Assembly: GCA_019359435.1 (NCBI GenBank)
Contig: JAHHHI010000062.1
Coordinates: 121,984 to 185,983, forward strand
Origin: Kaiparowitsia implicata GSE-PSE-MK54-09C
GTDB lineage: Bacteria > Cyanobacteriota > Cyanobacteriia > Elainellales > Elainellaceae
Length of the DNA stretch: 64,000 nt
Reading direction: 5' to 3'
The notes under the pieces were generated by a model. The model saw only the letters and a list, made by a program, of their open reading frames with translations, was not told the DNA's origin and made no database searches. Positions 42,797 through 51,188 of this stretch are shown in pieces. Made by a program: the position numbers and the translations under genes. Every line of letters begins with the position of its first letter. The stretch's first letter is position 1.

Positions 42797-44629
42797 TTAA
42801 AACAGCCAGCCTAGCGACGCAATCCCCAGAATGACGCCGATAACTACAGTCAATAGATAATGCTTAGATTGACCCGAAATGGTGTATTTCAGGCTCTCAC
42901 TGCCAAAAATTGACGCGACCCCGATCAGATTGACCATGCCATCAACCACATAGCGGTCAAACCAGGCGGCTAATCGCGCCCCTCGGCGCACTGCAAAAAC
43001 AACCGTCACCCGATACAGCTGATCAGTCCTGAAGTCTTGCGCCAAGATGTCTTGCATCGATTTCCACCCCAGCCCCAGGGGGTGCTCAAACGCTGGATTA
43101 AGGTAGATAAACGCCCCAAACCCAAACCCCACAACGCTTGAGCCGATGATAGCTAGGCTCAGGGGCGATCGCACACTCGCCAAGCTGGGCAGCAACTCCC
43201 ACTGCAATAGCATGACTGGCACCAGCAAGCACATCACAATTAGCGAGACCATCGGCAAGCAAATTGCCCAAGGCGCTTCAGGAGCCCGACGCGTTTTGGC
43301 CTGGGGTTCTCCAGCAAACACAAGTCCAAATACCCGCGTTAGATTGAATGCTGTCAGGCCATTCACGAGCAGCAAAATCAACAATAGCCCGGGTGCCCCG
43401 ACCGTGACCCGCTCCGCCCAGATCTGCATAGCCCAAAACCCGCCAAACGGAACCATGCCCACCATGGCGATGCTGCCAATCGCAAACGCCAGAGACGTGG
43501 CCGGCATCCGAGAGCCTAGTCCCCCCATCTCTGTCAAGTCTTGGGTGCTCGTCGTCAAGGTTACTGAACCCACACTCATATAGAGCAGCGCCTTTGACAG
43601 CGCATGGGCAAACAGCAGCATCAGCGCCACCTCATCCTGCTGCATCCCCACGGCCAAAAAGACCAACCCCAGGTAAGCGCTTGTCGTGTGTGATAGCGCT
43701 CGCTTAATGTCGATTTGCCCGATAGAAACCAGCGACGCCCCAATCGCAGTAATCGCGCCGACAACCATTAGCGTTGTCAATACGACAGGTGACAGCGACA
43801 GAATGGGCTGCATTCGAATCAGCACATAGGCGCCACAGGCCACCACGACAGAATTTCGCAAAATTGACGCTGGGCTAGGCCCTTCCATTGCCTCGTCTAG
43901 CCACAGGTTGAGCGGAAACTGGGCGCATTTGCCGATGGGCCCTGCCAACAATGCCAATCCCAGCAGAGTTGCCGTCAGCGGAGCAAGTTCTGCCGTCTCC
44001 GCCCAAGCCGTCAACTCAGCATAATCAAGCGTTCCGGCGATCGCCGAGAGAGCCACCACCCCCATCAGCATCAACAAGTCTCCGACACGCTTGGTTAAAA
44101 AGGCATCCCGCGCTGCCGTCACCACAAGAGGCTGAGCATACCAAAAGCCCACTAATAAGTAAGTGGATAGGGTCAACATTTCTAGCAGCGCGTAACTAGA
44201 AAACAGCGAGTCACTCAGAGCAATGCCGGTCATTGCCCCTTCAAAAAAACCCATCAGCGCGTAAAATCGCCCGAGTGCCCAATCTTTCTCCAAGTATCCC
44301 AGCGCAAAAAACTGTGCCAGCAAACTGAGCACCGTGATCAATACGGCTGCCCCCAAGCTCACTCGCGAAAGCTCAATGGAGAAGTAAAGGTTCAGGTCAA
44401 ATAGCTTAAGCCAAGGGATATCGACATGCAGAGCAGGCAAATCCCATAAATCTGTCCACAAAATGACGCAATGCAGCAGCGCCACCACGGTCATCACAAT
44501 GTTGAGATAAGCAGCCGGTCGAGAGCCAGCGCGACGAATCAGCCCAGTCGACCAGGGCAGAGTAACAACCGCACCCAGCACCCCGTAGACAGGAACCCAC
44601 CAACTCGAATCTACTAGAAACTCAGTCAT
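42797..44629 (-). CDS. ndhF4: NDH-1 subunit NdhF, CO2-uptake type (NdhF4-like)
   Basis: The 610-residue protein is a NuoL-like antiporter subunit and first gene of the ndhF-ndhD-cup operon. Features are the N-terminal hydrophobic helices, FFEGAMTGIALSDSLFSSYA with LLEMLTLSTYLLVGFWYAQP, AARDAFLTKRVGDLLMLMGV, GKCAQFPLNLWLDEAMEGPS, PASILRNSVVVACGAYV, and a C-terminal amphipathic region ending in YTISGQSKHYLLTV. It is shorter than respiratory NdhF1 and lacks its long C-terminal arm. Its partner genes mark it as the CO2-uptake form; the F4 label is inferred. The 350 bp upstream include the motif at 44979-45000. Confidence 0.88.
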   Translation of the reverse strand: MTEFLVDSSWWVPVYGVLGAVVTLPWSTGLIRRAGSRPAAYLNIVMTVVALLHCVILWTDLWDLPALHVDIPWLKLFDLNLYFSIELSRVSLGAAVLITVLSLLAQFFALGYLEKDWALGRFYALMGFFEGAMTGIALSDSLFSSYALLEMLTLSTYLLVGFWYAQPLVVTAARDAFLTKRVGDLLMLMGVVALSAIAGTLDYAELTAWAETAELAPLTATLLGLALLAGPIGKCAQFPLNLWLDEAMEGPSPASILRNSVVVACGAYVLIRMQPILSLSPVVLTTLMVVGAITAIGASLVSIGQIDIKRALSHTTSAYLGLVFLAVGMQQDEVALMLLFAHALSKALLYMSVGSVTLTTSTQDLTEMGGLGSRMPATSLAFAIGSIAMVGMVPFGGFWAMQIWAERVTVGAPGLLLILLLVNGLTAFNLTRVFGLVFAGEPQAKTRRAPEAPWAICLPMVSLIVMCLLVPVMLLQWELLPSLASVRSPLSLAIIGSSVVGFGFGAFIYLNPAFEHPLGLGWKSMQDILAQDFRTDQLYRVTVVFAVRRGARLAAWFDRYVVDGMVNLIGVASIFGSESLKYTISGQSKHYLLTVVIGVILGIASLGWLF

Positions 44630-45066
44630 TTGCCCCTTGACCCTCTAGATCCGACCACACTTGCTTGCTACGACAATGTTCTGCGGCTTGAGCCTGCTTG
44701 CCCCAACTCGCTCCAACTCGCTTATTGCTTATTCAAACGTAAACGATGCACATTGCAAAACTTTTGGCTGGTTTTGGCTGGAAATCTCCCGCCAATGGCA
44801 GCAGACACCTGCCTGCCTTACCAAAGCTCTCCATCACAAAGTAGTCTAGATTCAAATTCGTGAGCCCGCAGCCTCAGCAGTTTATCCATCACAGCATACG
44901 AGGACTAAAGGGCGATCGCCCCTCTCAACTCATCCTTCCTTATCCCGGCCAATGCGGTACTACCAGGGCATTTCAGGCTTTCATGTAAACGTTTCTTAAC
45001 CAGTATCCTACCATTCCAGGTCTCTAAATGATTAGATCGTCCGGTTGAATACAAGGCTTTGTGACA

Positions 45067-45119
45067 TTGTGTTAGAGGATTCCATGCAATTGTCAATTGC
45101 ATGGAATCCTCTAACACAA
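45067..45119. repeat. 53-bp perfect palindrome
   Basis: Two exact 26-bp arms (45067-45092, 45094-45119) around a single T at 45093. The arm begins TTGTGTTAGAGGATTCCATG. No T-run follows on either strand, so it is not a standard terminator. Confidence 0.9.
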
Positions 45120-45453
45120 AATCTCAACTTCAAAGCTATAAAGTGCTCAACCTAATAACCAGCGAAATAAAGCTTGACATTCCGAGACCAGAATCAATAA
45201 AGCGAATCAAATTACTACATTCTGAGAATTATAGTCAGCACGTGCATTAATCCCACATATTCCCCATTCATTGGGTTCGTCGGCAATCCAGGCCCCCGCC
45301 CCATCAGCATAAGAAAAGAAGCAGGTGTACAAGATCCTCCCTTTCTCCTTCTCAGTGCCTCGGCCCTAGGCTCAGAACGATCCCTGATCCCTGATTCAAG
45401 CCAGCCTACAGAAGGGGCAAGCCCAGCCTTTGACCAAAAGACCAGCCATCGCT

Positions 45454-45483
45454 CAGATAACCTGAGATCAGATAACCTGAGAT
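45454..45483 (+). repeat. 15-bp tandem direct repeat upstream of ccmK
   Basis: CAGATAACCTGAGAT occurs twice head to tail (45454-45468, 45469-45483), 710-740 bp before the ccmK start. It could be a regulator-binding pair; no known motif is matched with confidence. Confidence 0.7.
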
Positions 45484-46190
45484 TATAGATAATATAAAAA
45501 CAATTACCTTGATTTATATTGCCAAAGAATACCCCACACTAGTAATGTAGGTGTTGGGAATTCTAAGGTGATTCACGAAGCGTTTTGCAGACTTGGCGGC
45601 ATGAATATTGCCCAAAAGGTGCAGAATGAGTGTTGAATTGATAGTACTGGTCAAGCAATCAGACGTGCAATTGGATAATTAGACATATGGTCAAGTCACT
45701 GCAATGATGCTGAGTGTTTTTGTTCATGAATATTTGTTAAATGTTCGCGAATGTTTGCTAGATAGCAAATGAATACAACACTGAGTGTTCTCAAGCGATG
45801 TCTTGGTTGCTTATCGTCGCTTATGTTCAGGATGTTCGCTTGCTAATTTAGTTCTGCTGTGTGGCAGGGCTGTTTTGGGTCATAGCGCACCGAATTGATT
45901 CTCTGAGATCACGAATTCTCTGAGTTAATTTTAATCCTGTTGATAGGTCATTTGGTGAGGGTGCTAGCAGCAGTGAATCTGTAGCTGTTGTTGAGAGCCC
46001 TTCCAATTTGCTCGTTTATCGGCGATTGCCAAAACATCGTCAGGTGCTTGAATTAGTGCACTGTTCAGGCTCAGGCTTCCTGCCAAGCTGCCGCAGCGTA
46101 TCCGCTAGCTTCGTTTGCAGAAGGTAAGCAGAGCGCAATTCGCTTCAGCATTTCAGAGTCAGAGTTAGATATTTTGGAAGGGAAACAATA

Positions 46191-46529
46191 ATGGCAATTG
46201 CAGTAGGAATGGTAGAAACGCTGGGTTTTCCAGCGGTTGTTGAAGCAGCAGACGCAATGGTGAAAGCTGCCCGCGTCACGTTAGTAGGCTACGAAAAAAT
46301 CGGCTCAGGCCGTGTGACAGTGATTGTTCGAGGCGATGTTTCTGAAGTGCAAGCCTCAGTTGCAGCTGGTATTGAGAACGTAAAGCGGGTGAATGGAGGG
46401 CAAGTTCTCTCGACCCATATCATTGCGCGTCCTCATGAGAACCTAGAGTACGTATTGCCCATTCGCTATACCGAAGCAGTAGAAGCGTTCCGCGAGAGCG
46501 TTAGCGGCATTCGCCCCATGAGCCGATAG
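46191..46529 (+). CDS. ccmK: Carboxysome shell protein CcmK, CcmK1-like
   Basis: The 112-residue BMC-domain protein forms hexamers tiling the facets of the beta-carboxysome shell. It has the pore segment [17 protein letters not shown] and ISTHI-type [15 protein letters not shown]. The C-terminal extension ([16 protein letters not shown]) matches CcmK1 rather than the shorter CcmK2. The ATG follows GGAAGG (46169-46174 region). It is the first gene of ccmK-L-M-N-O and the only ccmK here; a second copy is expected elsewhere but is not in the window. ccmL begins 6 bp after the stop. Confidence 0.95.
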   Translation: MAIAVGMVETLGFPAVVEAADAMVKAARVTLVGYEKIGSGRVTVIVRGDVSEVQASVAAGIENVKRVNGGQVLSTHIIARPHENLEYVLPIRYTEAVEAFRESVSGIRPMSR

Positions 46530-46535
46530 ACACTG

Positions 46536-46838
46536 ATGCAGATTGCTAAAGTGTGCGGAACAGTTGTAAGCACTCACAAAGAATCTAGCCTTACGGGCGT
46601 CAAATTTCTGGTCTTGCAATATGTAGACGAGCAAGGAAATTTGCGCCCTGAGTTTGAGGTTGCTGCCGACAGTGTCGGTGCGGGGATTAATGAGTGGGTG
46701 CTTGTCAGCCGGGGGAGTGCAGCACGGCAGTCCCCCAGTTCTGCGAATCGTCCTTTGGATGCGCTGGTGATTGGCATCATTGATACAGTTAGTATGGATA
46801 CCGGTCTTCTGTATAGCAAGCGCGAGGAAGAGTACTAG
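46536..46838 (+). CDS. ccmL: Carboxysome vertex protein CcmL
   Basis: The 100-residue protein belongs to the BMC-P (EutN/CcmL) family, whose pentamers cap the twelve vertices of the icosahedral shell. It begins MQIAKVCGTVVSTHKESSL, has FLVLQYVD, and the conserved AADSVGAGINEWVLVSRGSAAR loop that lines the pentamer pore; IGIIDTVSMD lies near the end. Length is normal. It is 6 bp from ccmK, so it is cotranscribed and expressed at low level through a weak ribosome site. Confidence 0.96.
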   Translation: MQIAKVCGTVVSTHKESSLTGVKFLVLQYVDEQGNLRPEFEVAADSVGAGINEWVLVSRGSAARQSPSSANRPLDALVIGIIDTVSMDTGLLYSKREEEY

Positions 46839-47285
46839 CCCTGCTGATTTCTAAGCTTAATGCCTAGATAGCACCTACCTCTGGACTATTAATTTAAGCT
46901 TGCTGAGTGTTTTATTGAATGCTCTAAGGTATGCAGTACAGCAGGCACTAGTATTCTGTTTGACCTGATTCATCAAGCAATTATGCAGACTGTGTCACTT
47001 ATGCAGAGTTGCTAGCCATTGAACTAGAGGTTGTAAGCAACAGGTTGTAAGCAACGTTTTGCTGAGTTGTTGGACAGATCTGGGATGGTTCTCTAAAAGA
47101 TGCCGACCCAATTAGTTTGAGCCAACTTTATTAAGCGAACTTGCGAATTTGACGGACACCTCTGACTTACCTCTATACGTTTGTGATCACGAGTTCGAGA
47201 TTGTGATATTGCGCACAGGTTGAGCGATGGCGAGATCTACTATCTTGCAGATTTGGTACACGCTCACACATCAAGGAGTGCTGGC
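46839..47285. other. Gap inside the ccm operon, 447 bp
   Basis: Unusually long for an operon gap. No gene seen. It holds a 14-bp tandem repeat (47028-47055) and ends with AAGGAG (47273-47278) 7 nt before the ccmM ATG. It could contain a second promoter. Confidence 0.55.
47028..47055 (+). repeat. 14-bp tandem direct repeat before ccmM
   Basis: AGGTTGTAAGCAAC occurs at 47028-47041 and again at 47042-47055, in the spacer between ccmL and ccmM. A regulatory role is possible but unproven. Confidence 0.7.
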
Positions 47286-49034
47286 ATGGTAGCCCTGAGT
47301 AGTGCTACTCCCACCAAAGTTATGGCTTCATCGTCTATGTCCGTCGGGACGCCGCAAGTTCACAGCACTGCGTCTGTACATCCAGCGTCATTGCTGGCGG
47401 GAGAGGTGGTGATTGGAGCGAATGCGGCGATCGCCCCTGGTGCCTCTATTCAAGCAGATGAAGGCACACCATTTTACGTTGGAGAGGGTAGCCACATCCA
47501 GGGCGGCGCCATGGTTCATGGGCTGGCCCAGGGAAAAATCGCTGGGGATGATGACCAGCCCTATTCAGTTTGGATTGGGCAAAATACTGTCGTTACCCAC
47601 TTAGCGCTGATTCACGGCCCCGCTTACATTGGCAATGATTGCTTTGTAGGCTTCCGGTCTACCATTTTCAATGCCCGCGTGGGGGATGGATGTATCGTAA
47701 TGATGCATGTCTTGATTCAGGATGTGGAAATTCCATCCGGCAAGTTTGTGCCCTCGGGGTCAGTCATTACAACGCAGCAAGACGCCGATCGCCTACCCGA
47801 TGTGCGCTCGGTTGACGTTCATTTCACCACGCACATTGTAGGAGTTGGGGAAGCGCTGCGGGTAGCAACCAAGGATTCTGCCGATCGCCCTTCAGCTCCT
47901 TCATTCGCGCCTTCTGCTGCCTCCTCCGAGTCCGAAGCTTCTCGTCGTTCTAGCTACAATTCAGAGATACTTACCATGCGTTTAAACCCGGAAGTTGTAG
48001 AACACATTCGCCGCCTGCTCGCTCAGGGATACCATATCGGAACCGAACATGCCGACGCTCGTCGGTTCCAGACGGGCTCTTGGTATTCCTGTGCTCCAGT
48101 TGTCTCTAGCCGAGAGCAAGAGGCCTTCGCGGCTCTAGAAACCTGTTTGGCCGAGCATGCCGGGGAATATGTGCGCATGTTTGGCATTGATCCGAAGCAG
48201 CGGCGGCGAGTGGCGGAGATGATTGTGCAGCGTCCTGGAGACTCGGCTCCTAGCTCCAACCGCACGGCGAGCAGTTCTGGCTATGGGAGTAGCTCTAGCC
48301 ACAGTAGCAGCTCTAGTTACGGTGGCAGTCATAGTGGTCAGCCTTCTAGTCGTCATGGCAGCAGCAATGCCCTAGCCGAAGCCTCTGATCAAATTCGGTT
48401 TTTGCTGTCGCAAGGCTTCCGCATTGGCACAGAGCACGCCGACAAGCGGCGCTTTCAGACCAGCTCCTGGTACACTTGTTCTCCGATTGAGGCCAACCGC
48501 GAGTCGGACGTGATGTCTGCACTGCAAAATTGTTTGGCTGAGCATTCTGGGGAATATGTGCGCATGTTTGGCATCGATCCAAAGCATAAACGGCGTGTGA
48601 CGGAATTAATTATTCAGCGTCCTGGTGAGAAGCCCAGCAATGGCTCTTCGTACGGGAGCTCTGGCGGCAGCAGCTACAGCAGCGGCAGCAGCTATGGATC
48701 GTCCGGGCAATCAAGCTACAGCAGCCCTGCTAGCAGCCAGCGTAGTAGCAGCTATGAAGCTCCTAATGGAGGAAGGCTAAGCAATGAGGTGGTGCATCAG
48801 GTGCGTGATTTGCTGTCTCAAGGACACCGTGTCGCAGCGGAGTATGCGGATAAGCGGCGATTCCAGACGAGTTCTTGGCAGAGCTGTGGGGTGATTGACG
48901 GGCGAAACGATGCCGATGTGCTGGCGATGCTGGAGCGCTGCATGCAGGATAACCGAGGAAACTATGTGCGGATGTATGGTGTGGATACACGCTCGAAACG
49001 CCGAGTCGGTGAGGTCATTATTCAGCGTCCCTAA
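47286..49034 (+). CDS. ccmM: CcmM, carboxysome scaffold with gamma-CA and three SSUL domains
   Basis: ATG 47286, after AAGGAG (47273-47278), gives 582 residues. Residues about 20-210 form a left-handed beta helix of the gamma-carbonic-anhydrase type with zinc-ligand His78 (AMVHGLAQG), His105 and His110 (THLALIHGP). Three Rubisco small-subunit-like (SSUL) modules follow at about 231-320, 359-446 and 495-582, each with a RRFQTxSW block and a YVRMxG block, joined by Ser/Gly-rich linkers. SSULs condense Rubisco inside the carboxysome. No Cys pair follows the gamma-CA domain ([15 protein letters not shown]), unlike active CcmM. ATG 47976 (codon 231) is a candidate start for the short M35-like form. 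Confidence 0.96.
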   Translation: MVALSSATPTKVMASSSMSVGTPQVHSTASVHPASLLAGEVVIGANAAIAPGASIQADEGTPFYVGEGSHIQGGAMVHGLAQGKIAGDDDQPYSVWIGQNTVVTHLALIHGPAYIGNDCFVGFRSTIFNARVGDGCIVMMHVLIQDVEIPSGKFVPSGSVITTQQDADRLPDVRSVDVHFTTHIVGVGEALRVATKDSADRPSAPSFAPSAASSESEASRRSSYNSEILTMRLNPEVVEHIRRLLAQGYHIGTEHADARRFQTGSWYSCAPVVSSREQEAFAALETCLAEHAGEYVRMFGIDPKQRRRVAEMIVQRPGDSAPSSNRTASSSGYGSSSSHSSSSSYGGSHSGQPSSRHGSSNALAEASDQIRFLLSQGFRIGTEHADKRRFQTSSWYTCSPIEANRESDVMSALQNCLAEHSGEYVRMFGIDPKHKRRVTELIIQRPGEKPSNGSSYGSSGGSSYSSGSSYGSSGQSSYSSPASSQRSSSYEAPNGGRLSNEVVHQVRDLLSQGHRVAAEYADKRRFQTSSWQSCGVIDGRNDADVLAMLERCMQDNRGNYVRMYGVDTRSKRRVGEVIIQRP

Positions 49035-49054
49035 GGACGGGAGATTTTGAGGTT

Positions 49055-49756
49055 GTGCATAGTGCACCGCAACGGGGCGTCAATGACGGCCAGCAATGGG
49101 GCGGGGGAACAGTAACGGTTCATCGACGAGCGGCGATCGCCCCTGATGTCCATCTCCTAGCGGCGGTGGGGTGTCAGCTTACCGTTGCTGAAGGAGTCTG
49201 CATTGGACGCGGCTCAGTGCTGCAGGCGATGGGGGGAGATATGGAAGTGCAGGCGGACGCTACTCTAGGGGCTGCCGTGCTTCTGATTGGGAGTGGTAAG
49301 ATTGGGGCACAAGCTTGTGTAGGTGCTATGACCACGATCTACAACCCAAACATAGCCGCAGGGGATATTATTTCAGCTGGGTCGCTCTGTTTAGCAGAGC
49401 TGGATTGCAGCGAAATTGAGGCTACTATTATTGATTTAGCGGCTGATTCAGCGACGCTCAATGGTTCAGCTGACCTCGGTCTAACGGATGCAACACAGTC
49501 TGCCCCCCGTTGGGCTACTTCATCAGACCCCTCAGGTGCGTGGAATGCAAGCGCACCTAATCTCAATCCTCTGTCTGCGACCGAAACGTCGGTGCCGATG
49601 CAGACGCCCTCTCTTCCTCCGGCGTCTGCGCCTGTGCATGGCAAAGCTGAGTTTTATCGCCTTCTGGCGATGTTGTTTCCCCACCGGGAGGCGCTGATGG
49701 CCGAGTGGGTTGAGCCGCAGCAGTCCGCTGATCGTCCCTGCCAAGGAGAGTCTTAG
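49055..49756 (+). CDS. ccmN: Carboxysome assembly protein CcmN
   Basis: The 233-residue protein uses a GTG start at 49055. Its N-terminal part (about 20-135) is a left-handed beta helix with hexapeptide repeats (APDVHLLAAVGCQLTVAEG, GAQACVGAMTTIYNP). A disordered Ala/Ser/Pro linker of about 60 residues leads to an amphipathic encapsulation peptide (AEFYRLLAMLFPHREALM). CcmN bridges CcmM in the cargo to the CcmK shell. The length exceeds that of many CcmN proteins because of the linker. Its TAG is followed directly by the ATG of ccmO. Confidence 0.94.
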   Translation: MHSAPQRGVNDGQQWGGGTVTVHRRAAIAPDVHLLAAVGCQLTVAEGVCIGRGSVLQAMGGDMEVQADATLGAAVLLIGSGKIGAQACVGAMTTIYNPNIAAGDIISAGSLCLAELDCSEIEATIIDLAADSATLNGSADLGLTDATQSAPRWATSSDPSGAWNASAPNLNPLSATETSVPMQTPSLPPASAPVHGKAEFYRLLAMLFPHREALMAEWVEPQQSADRPCQGES

Positions 49757-50638
49757 ATGGATGCATCGGAGACTGGCGCTACATCCCCAGACATGGTTGC
49801 CACTGAGCCGCTCCAGCCCGATCGCTATTTTGGGACTGCGATTGGCATGGTGTCTACCCGTAGCTTTCCGGCGATTGTGGGTACGGCGGATATGATGCTG
49901 AAATCAGCAGGTGTAGAGCTTGTTGGTTATGAAAAGATTGGTGATGGTTACTGCACAGCCGTGGTGCGGGGCAATCTAGCAGAGGTGCGGCTAGCGGTCG
50001 AAGCCGGGTTTGAGACTGCTCAAAAGTATGGCGAGTATGTGTCACAGTCGCTCATTTCGCGCCCATCACCGAACTTGGATGCGGTGCTGCCCATTGGCAG
50101 CCGATTAGCGCAATATGTGTCGGATCGCGGCTTTAGCCGACTGAGCAATCAATCGATCGGGCTATTAGAAACGCGCGGATATCCGGCGATGGTGGGTGCT
50201 GCCGATGCCATGCTGAAGGCCGCAGACGTGCATCTAGCGGCCTGTGAAACCATTGGGGCCGGGCTTTGTACCGCCATTATTCGAGGGCGCGTGTCAGATG
50301 TGGCGATCGCCATTGAAGCTGGCATCCACGAAGCCGAGCGCATTGGCGAACTTCATGCGGTGATGGTGATTCCTCGACCAATGGGCGATCTTGAAGAGAC
50401 CTTGCCTGTCGCCAACTGCTGGATCGAGACCCCCACCCCCTTGGCTTTGCCTCTCGATTTGAAACAGCCCGCTAAAGAACTGGTCGAGAATCCAGAACGA
50501 GCAGCAGACGTTAAACCCGCAGAGCGGCAAATTGCATTACCGAACCTGACTGAGCTAACGATGATTCAGACAGAATCGAATGCGGACTCTAAGCCGGAAC
50601 CTTTAACCCTAGATATTCCGTCTAACTCCTCTGACTAA
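49757..50638 (+). CDS. ccmO: CcmO, double BMC-domain shell protein
   Basis: The 293-residue protein has two tandem BMC domains: about 15-120 (YFGTAIGMVSTRSFPAIVGT, YEKIGDGYCTAVVRG) and about 130-225 (SIGLLETRGYPAMVGAADAM, ETIGAGLCTAIIRGR). Such tandem proteins form pseudohexameric trimers (BMC-T) with larger pores. A C-terminal tail of about 65 residues, rich in Glu, Pro and Leu, follows. CcmO is required for carboxysome formation in model strains. Its ATG comes directly after the ccmN stop (TAGATG), giving tight coupling, and it is the last gene of the operon. Confidence 0.93.
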   Translation: MDASETGATSPDMVATEPLQPDRYFGTAIGMVSTRSFPAIVGTADMMLKSAGVELVGYEKIGDGYCTAVVRGNLAEVRLAVEAGFETAQKYGEYVSQSLISRPSPNLDAVLPIGSRLAQYVSDRGFSRLSNQSIGLLETRGYPAMVGAADAMLKAADVHLAACETIGAGLCTAIIRGRVSDVAIAIEAGIHEAERIGELHAVMVIPRPMGDLEETLPVANCWIETPTPLALPLDLKQPAKELVENPERAADVKPAERQIALPNLTELTMIQTESNADSKPEPLTLDIPSNSSD

Positions 50639-51188
50639 CGCCTCGAACTGGGTCTAATGATTCGACGCTGATGTATGGCATTAGAGCCTAGTGATCCCTA
50701 ATTGATTTAGGAGCTTGCCTCTCTGGCTGATCAAACGCCTCTCAGTCGGGGCTTTTACAAAACGCATTACCGTCTCGGACAGCCACATTAATACACATTA
50801 ATATTGGACAGTCGCGAAGGGTTCTGCCCTTTAGAAAATTAAAAAAATGTGAGATAAAGTCTAAGGGATTGGCGCTGTCTTCCGCAGAATTGAGCCATGA
50901 ATGTTGGCCCGTCTTGCAAGACGGGCCACGATCGCCCTGCATTGGTCAATCATGCCATCTGATGGGCGATCGCCCGTATCGTTGGATCAATCTAGCTTGG
51001 ATCAATCTAGCAAGGTTAATTCCTAACTCTGGGCAGGTTCATGGCATGAAGCATTCTGCACGATCATCGAGCAGCGCGCGACAGGCATCGCATCCATGGC
51101 TCACCCCACATTCCTGCGGGAACCACCAGCTTAATCGTTCTCAGCGCGGCGGCGCATTCTTCTGTCAACAGCGCCGAGTAATGCAATA
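50639..51188. other. Intergenic, 550 bp
   Basis: Between ccmO and the TamB-like gene. Contains a 24-bp perfect palindrome (50905-50928) and a 15-bp tandem repeat, TTGGATCAATCTAGC, at 50982-50996 and 50997-51011. No gene recognised. Confidence 0.55.
50905..50928. repeat. 24-bp perfect palindrome
   Basis: TGGCCCGTCTTG is followed immediately by its exact complement CAAGACGGGCCA. No T-run follows on either strand. Confidence 0.8.

Larger units (their letters stand above)
44630..46190. other. Long gene-free region, 1561 bp, between the two CO2 operons
   Basis: Separates the divergent ndhF operon and the ccm operon. No ORF is convincing; the 70-codon frame at 44905-45117 ends in the palindrome. 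Contents: motif TTTCATGTAAACGTTTCTTA at 44979, perfect palindrome 45067-45119, 15-bp tandem repeat 45454-45483, and a lower-GC stretch from about 45480 to 46190 with a palindrome AACACTGAGTGTT (45777-45789). A GGAAGG ribosome site precedes ccmK. No ccmK2 remnant was seen. Confidence 0.7.

Noticed and set aside
45067..45119. Palindrome as a rho-independent terminator
   Set aside because: No U-run follows on either strand and no gene ends nearby.
44630..46190. Degraded ccmK2 upstream of ccmK
   Set aside because: No BMC-like segment was found in any frame of the spacer by eye.
47220..47285. Upstream TTG extension of ccmM
   Set aside because: The added 22 residues do not resemble CcmM, and AAGGAG sits correctly before ATG 47286.
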